Source of the DNA: Desulfomonilia bacterium
GTDB lineage: Bacteria > Desulfobacterota > Desulfomonilia > UBA1062
NCBI GenBank assembly: GCA_036567785.1
Contig: DATCTV010000037.1
Coordinates: 248,001-312,000, forward strand
Length of the DNA stretch: 64,000 bases
Direction of reading: 5' to 3'
Shown here: piece after piece, positions 1 through 8,811 of the stretch
Position numbering within the stretch: position 1 is the stretch's first letter
Layout of the letters: the number at the start of each line of letters is the position of its first letter
Position numbers and translations under genes: made by a program
Notes under the pieces: generated by a model
Seen by the model: only the letters and a program-made list of their open reading frames with translations
Database searches by the model: none
Told to the model about the DNA's origin: nothing

Positions 1-3000
1 AATGCCGTGCTTCCCTACACTCTGCCCAGACAGGCCCTCAAAGATGCCGTCATGATACTGAACCTCAGGGCCGAACTGAACAGGGAGGAATTCTCCATGA
101 ACCTCATCCGCATGGGCTACACCCGTGAGCCGCTGGTTGACGATGTCGGCCAGTTCAGCATGAGAGGTTTCGTGATGGACATATTCTCACCGGGCATGGA
201 TGAGCCGGTAAGGCTCGACATGTTCGGCGACATGATAGAGGAGATAAAGGTCTTCAGCCTCTCAAGCCAGCGTTCTAAGAAGTCGGCTCAGACCAAAGGC
301 CATCCTTCATGTACGGTTATGCCTGTCTCGGAAGTTCTTCTGACGCCGGATAACATAAAGACGGCGAGGCCCAGATTAAGAAGGCTCAAGGGTGAAAACC
401 TCTCTGCCCTTATCGAGGATATCGAACAGGGGGTCATGGCCCCCGGCATTGAGGCCTACCTCCCTGTATTTTATGAAGAAACGGCCACCATATTCGATTA
501 CATGGGCAGGGATTTCATTCTGGTAGGCCCTGATGAAGAGGGTTTGAAGACCGCATGGGAGAGTTTCTATTCAAAATATATAAGGGCATATGACAAGGCT
601 GCCGATCCGGCATGTATGCTTCATCCCGGGGATTTGATGATTGCCGAGAAGGCGTTTGTCGATTCCGCAACAGTACACGGGCACATCCTGACTTCGATTA
701 CGGGCGGGACCTCTGGCTTTTCATGGCATGACTTCAGAACAGGAGGCGCCCCCGAGAAAGCCCCTGAGCGTCTGGCAGGGCTGGCTGCCGAGGGATTCAC
801 CGTATTCCTTACCGCAGGGTCCTCCATGCTTGCCGAGAAAGTCGAGTATGCGCTCATCACCCGCGGCGCGGATACAAAACGGTTTGAAAGGCCTCTTTTC
901 GACCTTCACAGGCGGCCCGGCATATTCATCAATGAAAATCAGCTCTCATCGGGCTTCGTTCTGCCTGAAAAATGGCTTGCCGTAATTCCGGCCGAAGAGG
1001 CCTTCGGCGTAAAACGGCAGAGAAAACCCGCAAGACGCCAGGCCATAGTCAATCCGTTCACCCAGCTTGAAGTGGGAGATGCGGTCGTGCACCGTGACAA
1101 CGGCATCGGTATTTTCAAAGGTGTCGAAAGGCTTACCCTCGACGGCATAACCTCCGATTTTGTCGTTCTCGAGTATGTAGGGGGCGACAAGCTTTACCTG
1201 CCCGTGTACCGGCTTGCAATGATACAGCGCTATGTGGGTGATACTGACGCGCTCACAATCGACAGACTTGGCGGCACACGCTGGTTCAGGGTGACCGAAA
1301 AGGCCCGTGAATCGGCCAGGAAGCTGGCCGCCGAACTGCTTCAGATATATGCAAAACGCGAAAGCTCGCACGGGTTCTCATATGATGTGGACACCGAGCA
1401 GGTGCGCGCATTCGAAGACGACTTTCCCTATGACGAGACTGACGACCAGCAGAAGGCGATTGAGGACGTCTATGCGGATATGGCATCATCAAGGCCCATG
1501 GACAGGCTTGTATGCGGCGATGTCGGCTACGGCAAGACCGAGGTGGCCATGAGGGCGGCCTTTGTTGCGGCCATGTCGGGAAAGCAGACAGCCATACTTG
1601 TCCCGACGACACTCCTTGTACGCCAGCATCTGAGCAATTTCCGAGAACGCTTCGAGCGCTGGCCGCTTCGCATAGAGGCACTTTCCGGGTTTGCAACCTC
1701 ACAGCAGAATGAAAACGTCATGAAAGCGATCGAAACGGGCGCAGCCGACATACTTATAGGCACGCACACGCTCATTTCAGATAATGTCAGGTTCAAGGAC
1801 CTCGGGCTTCTTATCGTCGATGAAGAGCACCGATTCGGGGTCAAGGACAAGGAAAGGATAAAATCGAAAAGGGCCGAGCTCGATATTCTGACGCTTACGG
1901 CGACTCCCATCCCGCGCACACTCAATATGTCGCTATCGGGCATAAGAGACCTTTCCATAATCGAAACGCCGCCCGCCGAGCGAAAATCAATAGATACCGA
2001 GATTTCACGATTTGACGACGAGGCCATTGTCAACGCCATCGACCGGGAGCTTGCCAGGGGGGGGCAGGTTTTTTTCGTCCATAACATCGTGGCCAACATC
2101 GATTACATGGCCGACTATATCAGGCGCATATGTCCTGCCGCCCGTATAGGAGTGGCCCATGGCCAGATGCCGAAGAGGGAACTGGAAAAGGTCATGGAGC
2201 AGTTTCTCGACCGCAGGATAAACGTTCTGGTGTCCTCGTCCATCATAGGAAGCGGCATAGACATCGGCAATGCGAACACCATCATCATAAACCGCGCGGA
2301 CAAATTCGGCATGGCCGACCTCTATCAGCTCAGGGGACGGGTCGGCCGCTCCAAGCTGAAGGGCCATGCCCTGCTGCTCATACCCGAGACCGGAAGGGTT
2401 ACGAAGGACGCGCGCAAAAGGCTTTCCGCCATCAAGGAATACGAATCGCTCGGCGCAGGCTTCCAGATGGCCATGCGTGATATGGAAATAAGGGGGGTGG
2501 GCGATATACTGGGCCATAACCAGTGGGGCCATGTCACGGCAATCGGCTTCGAACTCTATCAGGAGATGCTTGCAGAAGCGGTTTCGCTTCTTCAGGGCAA
2601 GACCGTCACTCCCGGACTCGACCCGGAGATCAAGCTGGGCATCGATGCCTACATACCTGAGGATTACTGTCCGGAAGAGCACCTGAGGCTGGGGCTGTAT
2701 AAGAAGCTTGCCACGGTTTCGCCGGAAGATATCCCCGGGGTCATGGACGAGCTTATAGATATGTACGGCCCTGTGCCGGGGCCTGTCAGGGCGCTGCTTT
2801 TCATAGCCGAGACAAGGGGCATGATGAAGCGCCTGAGAATAAGGAAACTCGAGCTTGCCGAGAACTTTTTGAAGCTGTACTTTAGCAGTGATACTGTGGT
2901 AAACATCCATGACCTGATAGATTTAGTCACTGAGAAACAGGGCAGACTTACAAAAGAAGGCATGGCCGGAATAACAATTAAGGACATACGGGAGATTCAT

Positions 3001-3039
3001 GGAATACTCGAAAGGCTCATTCAAAAAACTGCTGCTTAG
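1..3039 (+). CDS. mfd: Transcription-repair coupling factor Mfd, 5'-truncated by window edge
   Basis: Mfd is an ATP-driven translocase that removes RNA polymerase stalled at DNA lesions and recruits UvrA to start excision repair. About 1012 residues are visible, against roughly 1100-1170 in the family, and the frame is open from base 1, so the N-terminal UvrB-like part begins outside the window. Counting from the GTG at base 7, the CarD-like RNA-polymerase-interaction domain lies near residues 347-410. Walker A (GDVGYGKTEV) is near 502, the DEEH box near 605, then TATPIPRTL and the helicase motif GRVGRSKLKGHALLL. The C-terminal TRCF domain ends the protein. The surA-like gene begins 41 bp before the mfd stop, so the two are probably co-transcribed. 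The GTG at base 7 is an internal codon, not a start. Identity is very secure. Confidence 0.97.
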   Translation, partial: NAVLPYTLPRQALKDAVMILNLRAELNREEFSMNLIRMGYTREPLVDDVGQFSMRGFVMDIFSPGMDEPVRLDMFGDMIEEIKVFSLSSQRSKKSAQTKGHPSCTVMPVSEVLLTPDNIKTARPRLRRLKGENLSALIEDIEQGVMAPGIEAYLPVFYEETATIFDYMGRDFILVGPDEEGLKTAWESFYSKYIRAYDKAADPACMLHPGDLMIAEKAFVDSATVHGHILTSITGGTSGFSWHDFRTGGAPEKAPERLAGLAAEGFTVFLTAGSSMLAEKVEYALITRGADTKRFERPLFDLHRRPGIFINENQLSSGFVLPEKWLAVIPAEEAFGVKRQRKPARRQAIVNPFTQLEVGDAVVHRDNGIGIFKGVERLTLDGITSDFVVLEYVGGDKLYLPVYRLAMIQRYVGDTDALTIDRLGGTRWFRVTEKARESARKLAAELLQIYAKRESSHGFSYDVDTEQVRAFEDDFPYDETDDQQKAIEDVYADMASSRPMDRLVCGDVGYGKTEVAMRAAFVAAMSGKQTAILVPTTLLVRQHLSNFRERFERWPLRIEALSGFATSQQNENVMKAIETGAADILIGTHTLISDNVRFKDLGLLIVDEEHRFGVKDKERIKSKRAELDILTLTATPIPRTLNMSLSGIRDLSIIETPPAERKSIDTEISRFDDEAIVNAIDRELARGGQVFFVHNIVANIDYMADYIRRICPAARIGVAHGQMPKRELEKVMEQFLDRRINVLVSSSIIGSGIDIGNANTIIINRADKFGMADLYQLRGRVGRSKLKGHALLLIPETGRVTKDARKRLSAIKEYESLGAGFQMAMRDMEIRGVGDILGHNQWGHVTAIGFELYQEMLAEAVSLLQGKTVTPGLDPEIKLGIDAYIPEDYCPEEHLRLGLYKKLATVSPEDIPGVMDELIDMYGPVPGPVRALLFIAETRGMMKRLRIRKLELAENFLKLYFSSDTVVNIHDLIDLVTEKQGRLTKEGMAGITIKDIREIHGILERLIQKTAA

Positions 3040-3856
3040 TCTGGTGATTTTAGCGTGTATTGTTTTAATGCGCTCCGTCACAGTCCATGCGGATACTATC
3101 GACGGTATCGTTGCAGTTGTCGACAAGCAGCTGATCATGCGTTCCGATCTGAACAGGAGGCTTTTGCTCGTGGGCATCAGCCCGAATAACGAGGTCCGCT
3201 CGCGCCAGATACTTGAACTGATGATAGAAGAAGTCGTTGTGCAGAAGACCTACGAAAAATACGGCATGGCCCCTATAAACAAGAAGCAGGTCCAGGAACT
3301 GGCTGAGGCGAACAAGATCAGCGAAGATACCGCCAGGATAATGATGATGAGAAAAGCCCTCATGGACACTATGGTTACGTCGAGGGTCGTTGTTACACCC
3401 CAGATGATCAGGGATGAATTCAAAAATAATCCCGAATATTCCGGAAAACCGTCTCTTGAACTGAAGCAGATCGCCATAAAGGATAACAAGGAAAAGGCGG
3501 ACAAGGCCGAGGCCGAAATAAAAGCGGGCGCGCCGTTTGACGATGTGGCCCTCGAGTATTCCGATATCCTGACAGACGGGAAATGCAACCTGGGCTGGAT
3601 GCCTCTGGACGCTCTCGATTCGGTTGCGGCCAAGGCGCTTGAAAACTCAAAGGTGGGAGACGTCTCGCCCCCTTTGAAGATCAACGACTACTGGTGCATT
3701 TTCATGGTTACCGGCCGCGACGTTGTGGGTGCGAGAAATTTTGAAGAAGCGAAAGACCAGATTGCGGCGGACCTGACGGAAAAGGCCAGGGAAGACGCAT
3801 TCGAACACTGGCTCAAACAGATCATGAGCGAATACTTTATCGGGATTTACATGTAA
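2999..3856 (+). CDS. SurA-like periplasmic peptidyl-prolyl isomerase
   Basis: The 285-residue protein is predicted to be exported and to act as a chaperone or prolyl isomerase for outer-membrane or secreted proteins. It opens with basic residues and a hydrophobic signal segment (about residues 10-30, ending VHA). A SurA-type N-terminal region follows (DGIVAVVDKQLIMRSDL onward, about 33-150), then a parvulin/PPIC domain (about 155-260), in which GWMPLDALD and a YWCIFMVTGR strand resemble the family pattern. It has one parvulin domain, unlike the two of E. coli SurA. Its start overlaps mfd by 41 bp and uvrA follows 35 bp after its stop. Its presence between two repair genes suggests shared transcription rather than shared function. 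Confidence 0.85.
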   Translation: MEYSKGSFKKLLLSLVILACIVLMRSVTVHADTIDGIVAVVDKQLIMRSDLNRRLLLVGISPNNEVRSRQILELMIEEVVVQKTYEKYGMAPINKKQVQELAEANKISEDTARIMMMRKALMDTMVTSRVVVTPQMIRDEFKNNPEYSGKPSLELKQIAIKDNKEKADKAEAEIKAGAPFDDVALEYSDILTDGKCNLGWMPLDALDSVAAKALENSKVGDVSPPLKINDYWCIFMVTGRDVVGARNFEEAKDQIAADLTEKAREDAFEHWLKQIMSEYFIGIYM

Positions 3857-3891
3857 GCAGCAGGTAAATTCCCGCCTGAAACCGGTTTATT

Positions 3892-6654
3892 ATGAAAGAC
3901 TTCATAGAAATCAGGGGTGCGGCCGAGCATAACCTTAAAGGCTTTGACCTCAACATTCCCAGGAACAGGCTTGTTGTAATCACGGGCGTATCCGGCTCTG
4001 GTAAAAGCTCGCTCGCATTCGACACTCTTTATGCCGAGGGCCAGCGCCGCTATGTCGAATCATTGAGCGCCTATGCAAGGCAGTTCCTCGAGCAGATGCC
4101 AAAGCCTAACGTGGAATCCATCGACGGCCTTTCTCCTGCAATTGCAATCGAGCAGAAAAACACTTCCAACAACCCGCGCTCGACAGTCGGGACCGTAACC
4201 GAGATACACGATTACCTGAGGCTCCTCTTCGCCCGTATCGGCTCGCCCCATTGCTGGATATGCGGCCGGCCGATCGCGTCCATGACCGTGGGCCAGATGG
4301 CGGATGCCATCATGCAGAAGGACGGCGCCCGCATGATCCTTTACGCGCCTGTCGTCACCGGCCGCAAGGGTGAGTACGCAAAGCAGATCGATAACCTGGC
4401 AAAGGACGGCTTCACCCGCGTACGCATAGACGGTGTCACCTATGACATCGAAGAGACGCCCAAACTCGACAAGAACAAAAAGCATACAATCGATGTCGTC
4501 ATTGACAGGCTTGTCATAAAAGAGGACGTCAGACAGCGTCTGACCGAGTCCATCGAGACCGCGCTCAAGCTCTCCGGCGGTATCCTCCTGGCCGAAGAAA
4601 AGGACAAAGGCGAGACGCTTTTATCAGGCAACTTCAGCTGTCCTGTGTGCAACGTAAGCTACCCGGAGATAAGCCCGCGCATGTTCAGCTTCAACAACCC
4701 GCACGGCGCATGTCCTGAGTGCATGGGCCTGGGCGCCATGCTCGAGGTCGACCCCGAACTCGTGGTGCCAAACCCCTCTCTCTCCATACTGGAAGGTGCA
4801 ATAGAACCCTGGGGCGTGCCGCCCGGAAAATGGTACACGAGGGCGCTTAAAAGGCTCGCACGCGACGCCGGGATAGACCCGAGGACGCCTTTTAACATGC
4901 TCACAAAAACCGAGCAGGACATGATGCTTAACGGCAACCACCGCCATGAAGGCGTCATCCCGAATATCCTGAGGCGCATGAAAGACACCGAGACCGGCGA
5001 GATTCAGGAGCATATCCACCGCTACCTCTCATACAGGACTTGCCCGGCATGCGGCGGCTCGCGCCTGAGGAAGGAATCCATGAGCGTGCTTGTGAGCGGC
5101 AGGAACATCCACGAGATCTCGCTCATGAGCGTGGATGAGCTGATAGTCTTCTTCGACAACCTCATGCTTTCCGATAAGGACGCGCACATTGCGGCCCGGC
5201 TGATTAAGGAAATACGCGCAAGGCTGGGCTTCCTTACCTCGGTGGGAATCGGCTACCTGAGCCTCGAGCGCCAGGCAGGCACGCTCTCGTCAGGCGAGGC
5301 CCAGCGCATAAGGCTCGCCACGCAGATAGGCTCGGCTCTCACCGGCGTCATGTACATACTCGACGAACCGTCAATCGGCCTTCACCAGCGGGACAACGAA
5401 AGGCTCATCAACACGCTCAAACACCTGCGCGATCTCGGCAACACGGTAATCGTTGTCGAGCACGACGAGGAAACCATACTTGAAGCCGATCACGTTATCG
5501 ACCTCGGGCCCGGCGCAGGTGAACTCGGCGGGTATATAGTCTGCGAAGGCGCGCCCTCTGACCTGAAGGAATGCCCCGATTCCCTTACCGGCAAATATAT
5601 CACCGGCAAGCTCACCATCCATGTCCCGGACGAGCGCAGAAAGCCCTCCAAGGGTTTCCTCAAGATAAACGGGGCTTCCACTAACAACCTCAATAACGTA
5701 AACGTCGATATCCCGCTTGGCGTCTTCACCTGCATCACAGGCGTCTCGGGCTCGGGCAAATCAAGCCTTATAATAGACACGCTATGCCCGTACCTTGAGG
5801 CCTCGCTCTCCCGCTCGAAACTGAGCCGGTTCAAGGTCAAAAACATAACGGGTGCTGAGCTGATAGATAAGGTCATAAACATCGACCAGGCACCTATCGG
5901 CAGGACACCGCGTTCCAACCCGGCAACATATACCGGTCTCTTCACCTTCATACGTGAACTCTTTACGCTCCTGCCGGAAGCGCGTATGCGTGGCTACCAG
6001 GCCGGCCGATTCAGCTTCAACGTCAAGGGCGGCAGGTGCGAGGCCTGCCACGGGGAAGGTCTAATCAAGATAGAAATGCACTTCCTTCCCGATGTCTATG
6101 TCGTATGCGACCAGTGCGGCGGCAAACGCTTCAACGACGAGACACTTTCGATAAAATACAAAGGCAAAAACATCAGCGATGTACTCAATATGACCGTGCA
6201 CGAGGCATACCTGTTTTTCGACGCCATCCCCAAAGTCAAACGCAAGCTCCAGACACTTATGGACGTCGGTATGGACTACATAAGGCTCGGCCAGAGCGCG
6301 ACAACGCTCTCAGGCGGCGAGGCCCAACGCACCAAACTCTCACGCGAACTCTCCAAACGCTCTACCGGAAGCACGGTCTATATACTGGACGAACCCACCA
6401 CAGGTCTGCACTTCGACGACATCAACAAACTCCTCAAGGTGCTCCACCGACTGACCGGCGAAGGCAATACCGTGATCGTGATCGAGCACAACATGGATGT
6501 AATCAAGTCGGCCGACTATATCATCGATCTGGGCCCCGAAGGCGGCCAGAACGGGGGCAGAATAATCGGCGCAGGCACGCCGGAAGAGATAGTAAAGATA
6601 AAGAACTCGCATACCGGGCGGTTTCTAAAGCATTATCTCGAACGCGGTTACTAA
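3892..6654 (+). CDS. uvrA: Excinuclease ABC subunit A (UvrA)
   Basis: UvrA is the damage-sensing ABC ATPase of nucleotide excision repair and loads UvrB. At 920 residues it is near the usual 940. Two ABC modules are complete. Walker A motifs (GVSGSGKSS) lie near residues 32 and 617. The signatures LSSGEAQR (about 465) and LSGGEAQR (about 806) are each followed by [11 protein letters not shown] or [11 protein letters not shown]. Zinc-binding cysteine pairs are seen near 121 (CWICG), 250 (CPVC with CPEC) and 717 (CEAC with CDQCGG). It lies downstream of mfd, so both recruitment routes of excision repair sit in one locus. No uvrB or uvrC is in the window. Confidence 0.98.
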   Translation: MKDFIEIRGAAEHNLKGFDLNIPRNRLVVITGVSGSGKSSLAFDTLYAEGQRRYVESLSAYARQFLEQMPKPNVESIDGLSPAIAIEQKNTSNNPRSTVGTVTEIHDYLRLLFARIGSPHCWICGRPIASMTVGQMADAIMQKDGARMILYAPVVTGRKGEYAKQIDNLAKDGFTRVRIDGVTYDIEETPKLDKNKKHTIDVVIDRLVIKEDVRQRLTESIETALKLSGGILLAEEKDKGETLLSGNFSCPVCNVSYPEISPRMFSFNNPHGACPECMGLGAMLEVDPELVVPNPSLSILEGAIEPWGVPPGKWYTRALKRLARDAGIDPRTPFNMLTKTEQDMMLNGNHRHEGVIPNILRRMKDTETGEIQEHIHRYLSYRTCPACGGSRLRKESMSVLVSGRNIHEISLMSVDELIVFFDNLMLSDKDAHIAARLIKEIRARLGFLTSVGIGYLSLERQAGTLSSGEAQRIRLATQIGSALTGVMYILDEPSIGLHQRDNERLINTLKHLRDLGNTVIVVEHDEETILEADHVIDLGPGAGELGGYIVCEGAPSDLKECPDSLTGKYITGKLTIHVPDERRKPSKGFLKINGASTNNLNNVNVDIPLGVFTCITGVSGSGKSSLIIDTLCPYLEASLSRSKLSRFKVKNITGAELIDKVINIDQAPIGRTPRSNPATYTGLFTFIRELFTLLPEARMRGYQAGRFSFNVKGGRCEACHGEGLIKIEMHFLPDVYVVCDQCGGKRFNDETLSIKYKGKNISDVLNMTVHEAYLFFDAIPKVKRKLQTLMDVGMDYIRLGQSATTLSGGEAQRTKLSRELSKRSTGSTVYILDEPTTGLHFDDINKLLKVLHRLTGEGNTVIVIEHNMDVIKSADYIIDLGPEGGQNGGRIIGAGTPEEIVKIKNSHTGRFLKHYLERGY

Positions 6655-6659
6655 GTAAT

Positions 6660-6785
6660 AAATATACAGGCCGCCATAACTTTGCATACCGTTGTCGCTC
6701 CTCGCGAAAACGCTGCGACATACGTCAAGTATGCCTCGCATTTCTGCTTCGTCGCTCCTAGGTCTGCTGTGTTCTGACGTCCTGT
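6660..6785. repeat. Dispersed intergenic repeat, copy 1 (diverged)
   Basis: This non-coding stretch after uvrA contains an imperfect palindrome, GACATACGTCAAGTATGCC, and the string GTCGCTCCTCGCG. Its order of landmarks (CAGGCC, ACTTTG, GCTCCTCG, ACGTCAA-GTATGCC) matches the reverse complement of a segment at about 16540-16665. The two are therefore probably diverged copies of one dispersed repeat. The match was made by eye and is imperfect. The rest of the 6655-6966 gap holds A+T-rich sequence that may carry the promoter of the next gene. Confidence 0.45.
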
Positions 6786-6966
6786 AAACAATTAACCAAT
6801 CGTTTACTCCCAAGCCGTAGCATGTGAAAATGATGTATGGAAACCATGCTTGAGGCTTGCTGATGATCATAAATGTATGTATATTATAGCTTAATTGATG
6901 ATTTAGCATAATGTGCTATAGCGCATAAACAACAAGGGATAACAATAAATTGGAGGAGGTAATTAA

Positions 6967-7170
6967 ATGAAAGTCAGTATTAAGGATCTCCAAGTTAATA
7001 TGGATCTTGGCAATAATGGAATCGAACTAGATGTATATGACAACAATGACAAACATCTGGGGGACTTACGCATAGGAAAAGCTACGATTGAATGGTGCCC
7101 TGGGCGCACACACAAAGGAAACGGTAAGCAGAAGAATTGGGATGAACTTATAAGGTTCTTTAATTCCTGA
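6967..7170 (+). CDS. Small hypothetical protein (67 aa)
   Basis: The gene encodes 67 residues and starts at an ATG preceded by a strong ribosome binding site (GGAGGAGGTAATTA). I do not recognise a family. The N-terminal two thirds alternate polar and hydrophobic residues (IELDVYDNNDKHLGDLRIGKATIEW), which suggests a small beta-sheet fold. The end is basic and includes GRTHKGNGKQK and a WDELIRFF helix. There is no signal peptide or membrane helix. It lies alone between repeat remnants, with no obvious operon partner. The good ribosome site and balanced composition support a real gene. Confidence 0.65.
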   Translation: MKVSIKDLQVNMDLGNNGIELDVYDNNDKHLGDLRIGKATIEWCPGRTHKGNGKQKNWDELIRFFNS

Positions 7171-7184
7171 TTTTCAAGGAGTTG

Positions 7185-7263
7185 ACAGTAGGGACAGTAG
7201 GGGGGACGCTGATGAAATTATGAGTAAAATGTTTTTTAAAATCATATTGTCATCAACGTCCCC
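7185..7263. repeat. MITE-like inverted repeat remnant
   Basis: A direct repeat (ACAGTAGGG twice, about 7185-7203) leads into an inverted repeat. GGGGACGCTGATGA (7202-7215) matches the reverse complement of TCATCAACGTCCCC (7250-7263) at 13 of 14 positions, around a 34-bp A+T-rich centre. This looks like the end of a REP-transposase-associated or miniature transposable element. It lies downstream of both the 67-aa gene and the minus-strand lipoprotein, so it could also work as a terminator. No transposase frame is present. Confidence 0.5.
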
Positions 7264-7378
7264 GAAGTGGTTTACAAGTATGATAACTGACTGCTGTTGT
7301 ATCTGGATTGACGTCGTTCCCAGTCTCCCTGGCAAAGACGTCCTGGCCAAAGCAGAATCTGCTCTCGTTGTCGAATTC

Positions 7379-8584
7379 TCAAGGAACCTGCCTGTTTCCG
7401 GAAGAGTCGAGCCTGACGAGGTAGATGTCATCCTTGTAGATTCCGTTCACCGTAACTCCTGTGAATACGAAGCCGCCGTCATTTTTTCCGGCTATCGTAT
7501 ATGCGGTATCATAGGATGAGCCGCCGTATGTCCTGTTCCAGAGCATATTCCCATCCGGGTCCAGTTTCACGACCCATGCGTCGGATGAATTCAGCCTGCC
7601 TTTTCCAAAGGATTGCGTCTCGCCTGCAAAGACATAGCCGCCGGATGTTTCAACAATCGAATATGCTGTATCGAAACCTGTCGCCGCACCAATGATTTTT
7701 GACCATTCGATTTCTCCGAGTGAGTTTAGCTTCATTATCCAGGCGTCGGTATTGCCATCCTGAAAAAAGCTCTCCTGTTTGTGTCCCGCGACTACATAGC
7801 CGCCGTCGGAAGCCTGGATGACGGACCTGGCGAACTCATGTCTGGCGTCTCCATACCTTTTCGACCACTCCACATTGCCCGAGGGGTCCGTTTTTATGAT
7901 GACATAATCCGGGTCGCCATCCGTGCCTGTTGAAGGGTTCGATGTTCCGGCCATGATGAAACCGCCATCGGTTGTCTGCTTAATCGAATATCCGACGAGT
8001 GCATCCTGATCGCTGAAAGTCTTTTCCCAGATTATACCGCCAGCAGAATCAAGCAGGTAAACCTTAATGCCCATGCCGCTGAAATCATGCGTGTAGCCGC
8101 ATACCGCATACCCGCCGTCTGCGGTTTCGACCGCCTGCATGGCGCCGCTGCGCTGTGGGTCGCCGTATGCCTTGTTCCAGACGATGTTGCCGGATGCGTC
8201 AAGCTTGACTATCCAGAAATTGCAGATGCTGCCATCTGCACCGACAGGGCCGTAGCTTTCGGTCTCGCCTGCGATGATGTAACCGCCGTCAGAAGTCAAG
8301 GCGATCGAGCGTGGATAGTCGTAGCAGCCTGCCTCGCCGTACATCTTTGTCCAGACGATTTTTCCTGCGGTATCGACTTTTAGAATATACAGATCGGTTG
8401 AAAGGTCGGACTGCTCATATGAGCCCGCTACAACAAATCCGCCGTCCGCCGCCTGGACTACCGCCTGACCGTCCTGGTTGCCCTTTCCTCCTAATTTCTC
8501 CGGGCTGTTTTCACCGCATCCGATGGTCCAGGCCGTGCACAGACCGCATATCAGAATCACAAAATTTCTTAAGATGACTTTCAC
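7379..8584 (-). CDS. Lipoprotein with seven beta-propeller-type repeats
   Basis: The 401-residue protein starts at GTG behind GGAGGG. A lipoprotein signal is seen (hydrophobic stretch ending WTIGC, Cys near residue 23). The body is made of seven repeats of about 50 residues. Each has a core of the form DGGYVVAG, a D-x-W/Y-I-x-K-L/V-D strand and a turn such as GNIVWNKAYG. Seven copies fit a seven-bladed propeller, which is inference. Such proteins are usually exposed on the cell surface and bind other molecules; no catalytic motif is visible. It is divergent from the deacetylase lipoprotein gene, and the 227-bp gap between them must hold both promoters. Confidence 0.8.
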   Translation of the reverse strand: MKVILRNFVILICGLCTAWTIGCGENSPEKLGGKGNQDGQAVVQAADGGFVVAGSYEQSDLSTDLYILKVDTAGKIVWTKMYGEAGCYDYPRSIALTSDGGYIIAGETESYGPVGADGSICNFWIVKLDASGNIVWNKAYGDPQRSGAMQAVETADGGYAVCGYTHDFSGMGIKVYLLDSAGGIIWEKTFSDQDALVGYSIKQTTDGGFIMAGTSNPSTGTDGDPDYVIIKTDPSGNVEWSKRYGDARHEFARSVIQASDGGYVVAGHKQESFFQDGNTDAWIMKLNSLGEIEWSKIIGAATGFDTAYSIVETSGGYVFAGETQSFGKGRLNSSDAWVVKLDPDGNMLWNRTYGGSSYDTAYTIAGKNDGGFVFTGVTVNGIYKDDIYLVRLDSSGNRQVP

Positions 8585-8811
8585 GAAACCCTCCCCAAAG
8601 ATTTTATTGAACTATCTTCGATGTTTGATTTTGATGGATGTCTTTAATTGCCTGGAAATACATTCTGCTAATCGAAATGTCCACATGATTCTATTTATGC
8701 ATGCGATGTCAGGGTTGAGATTTTATGAATTAGTATGCTATGTATTTCCCGACAGTTCGCACGAAAACAGCCGTGAGAATTTTAAATGTATTTGTGAGGG
8801 GGAACATAGAA

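Noticed and set aside
7-9. GTG at base 7 as the start of mfd
   Set aside because: The frame is open to base 1 and the protein lacks over 100 residues of the family N-terminus, so the true start is outside the window.
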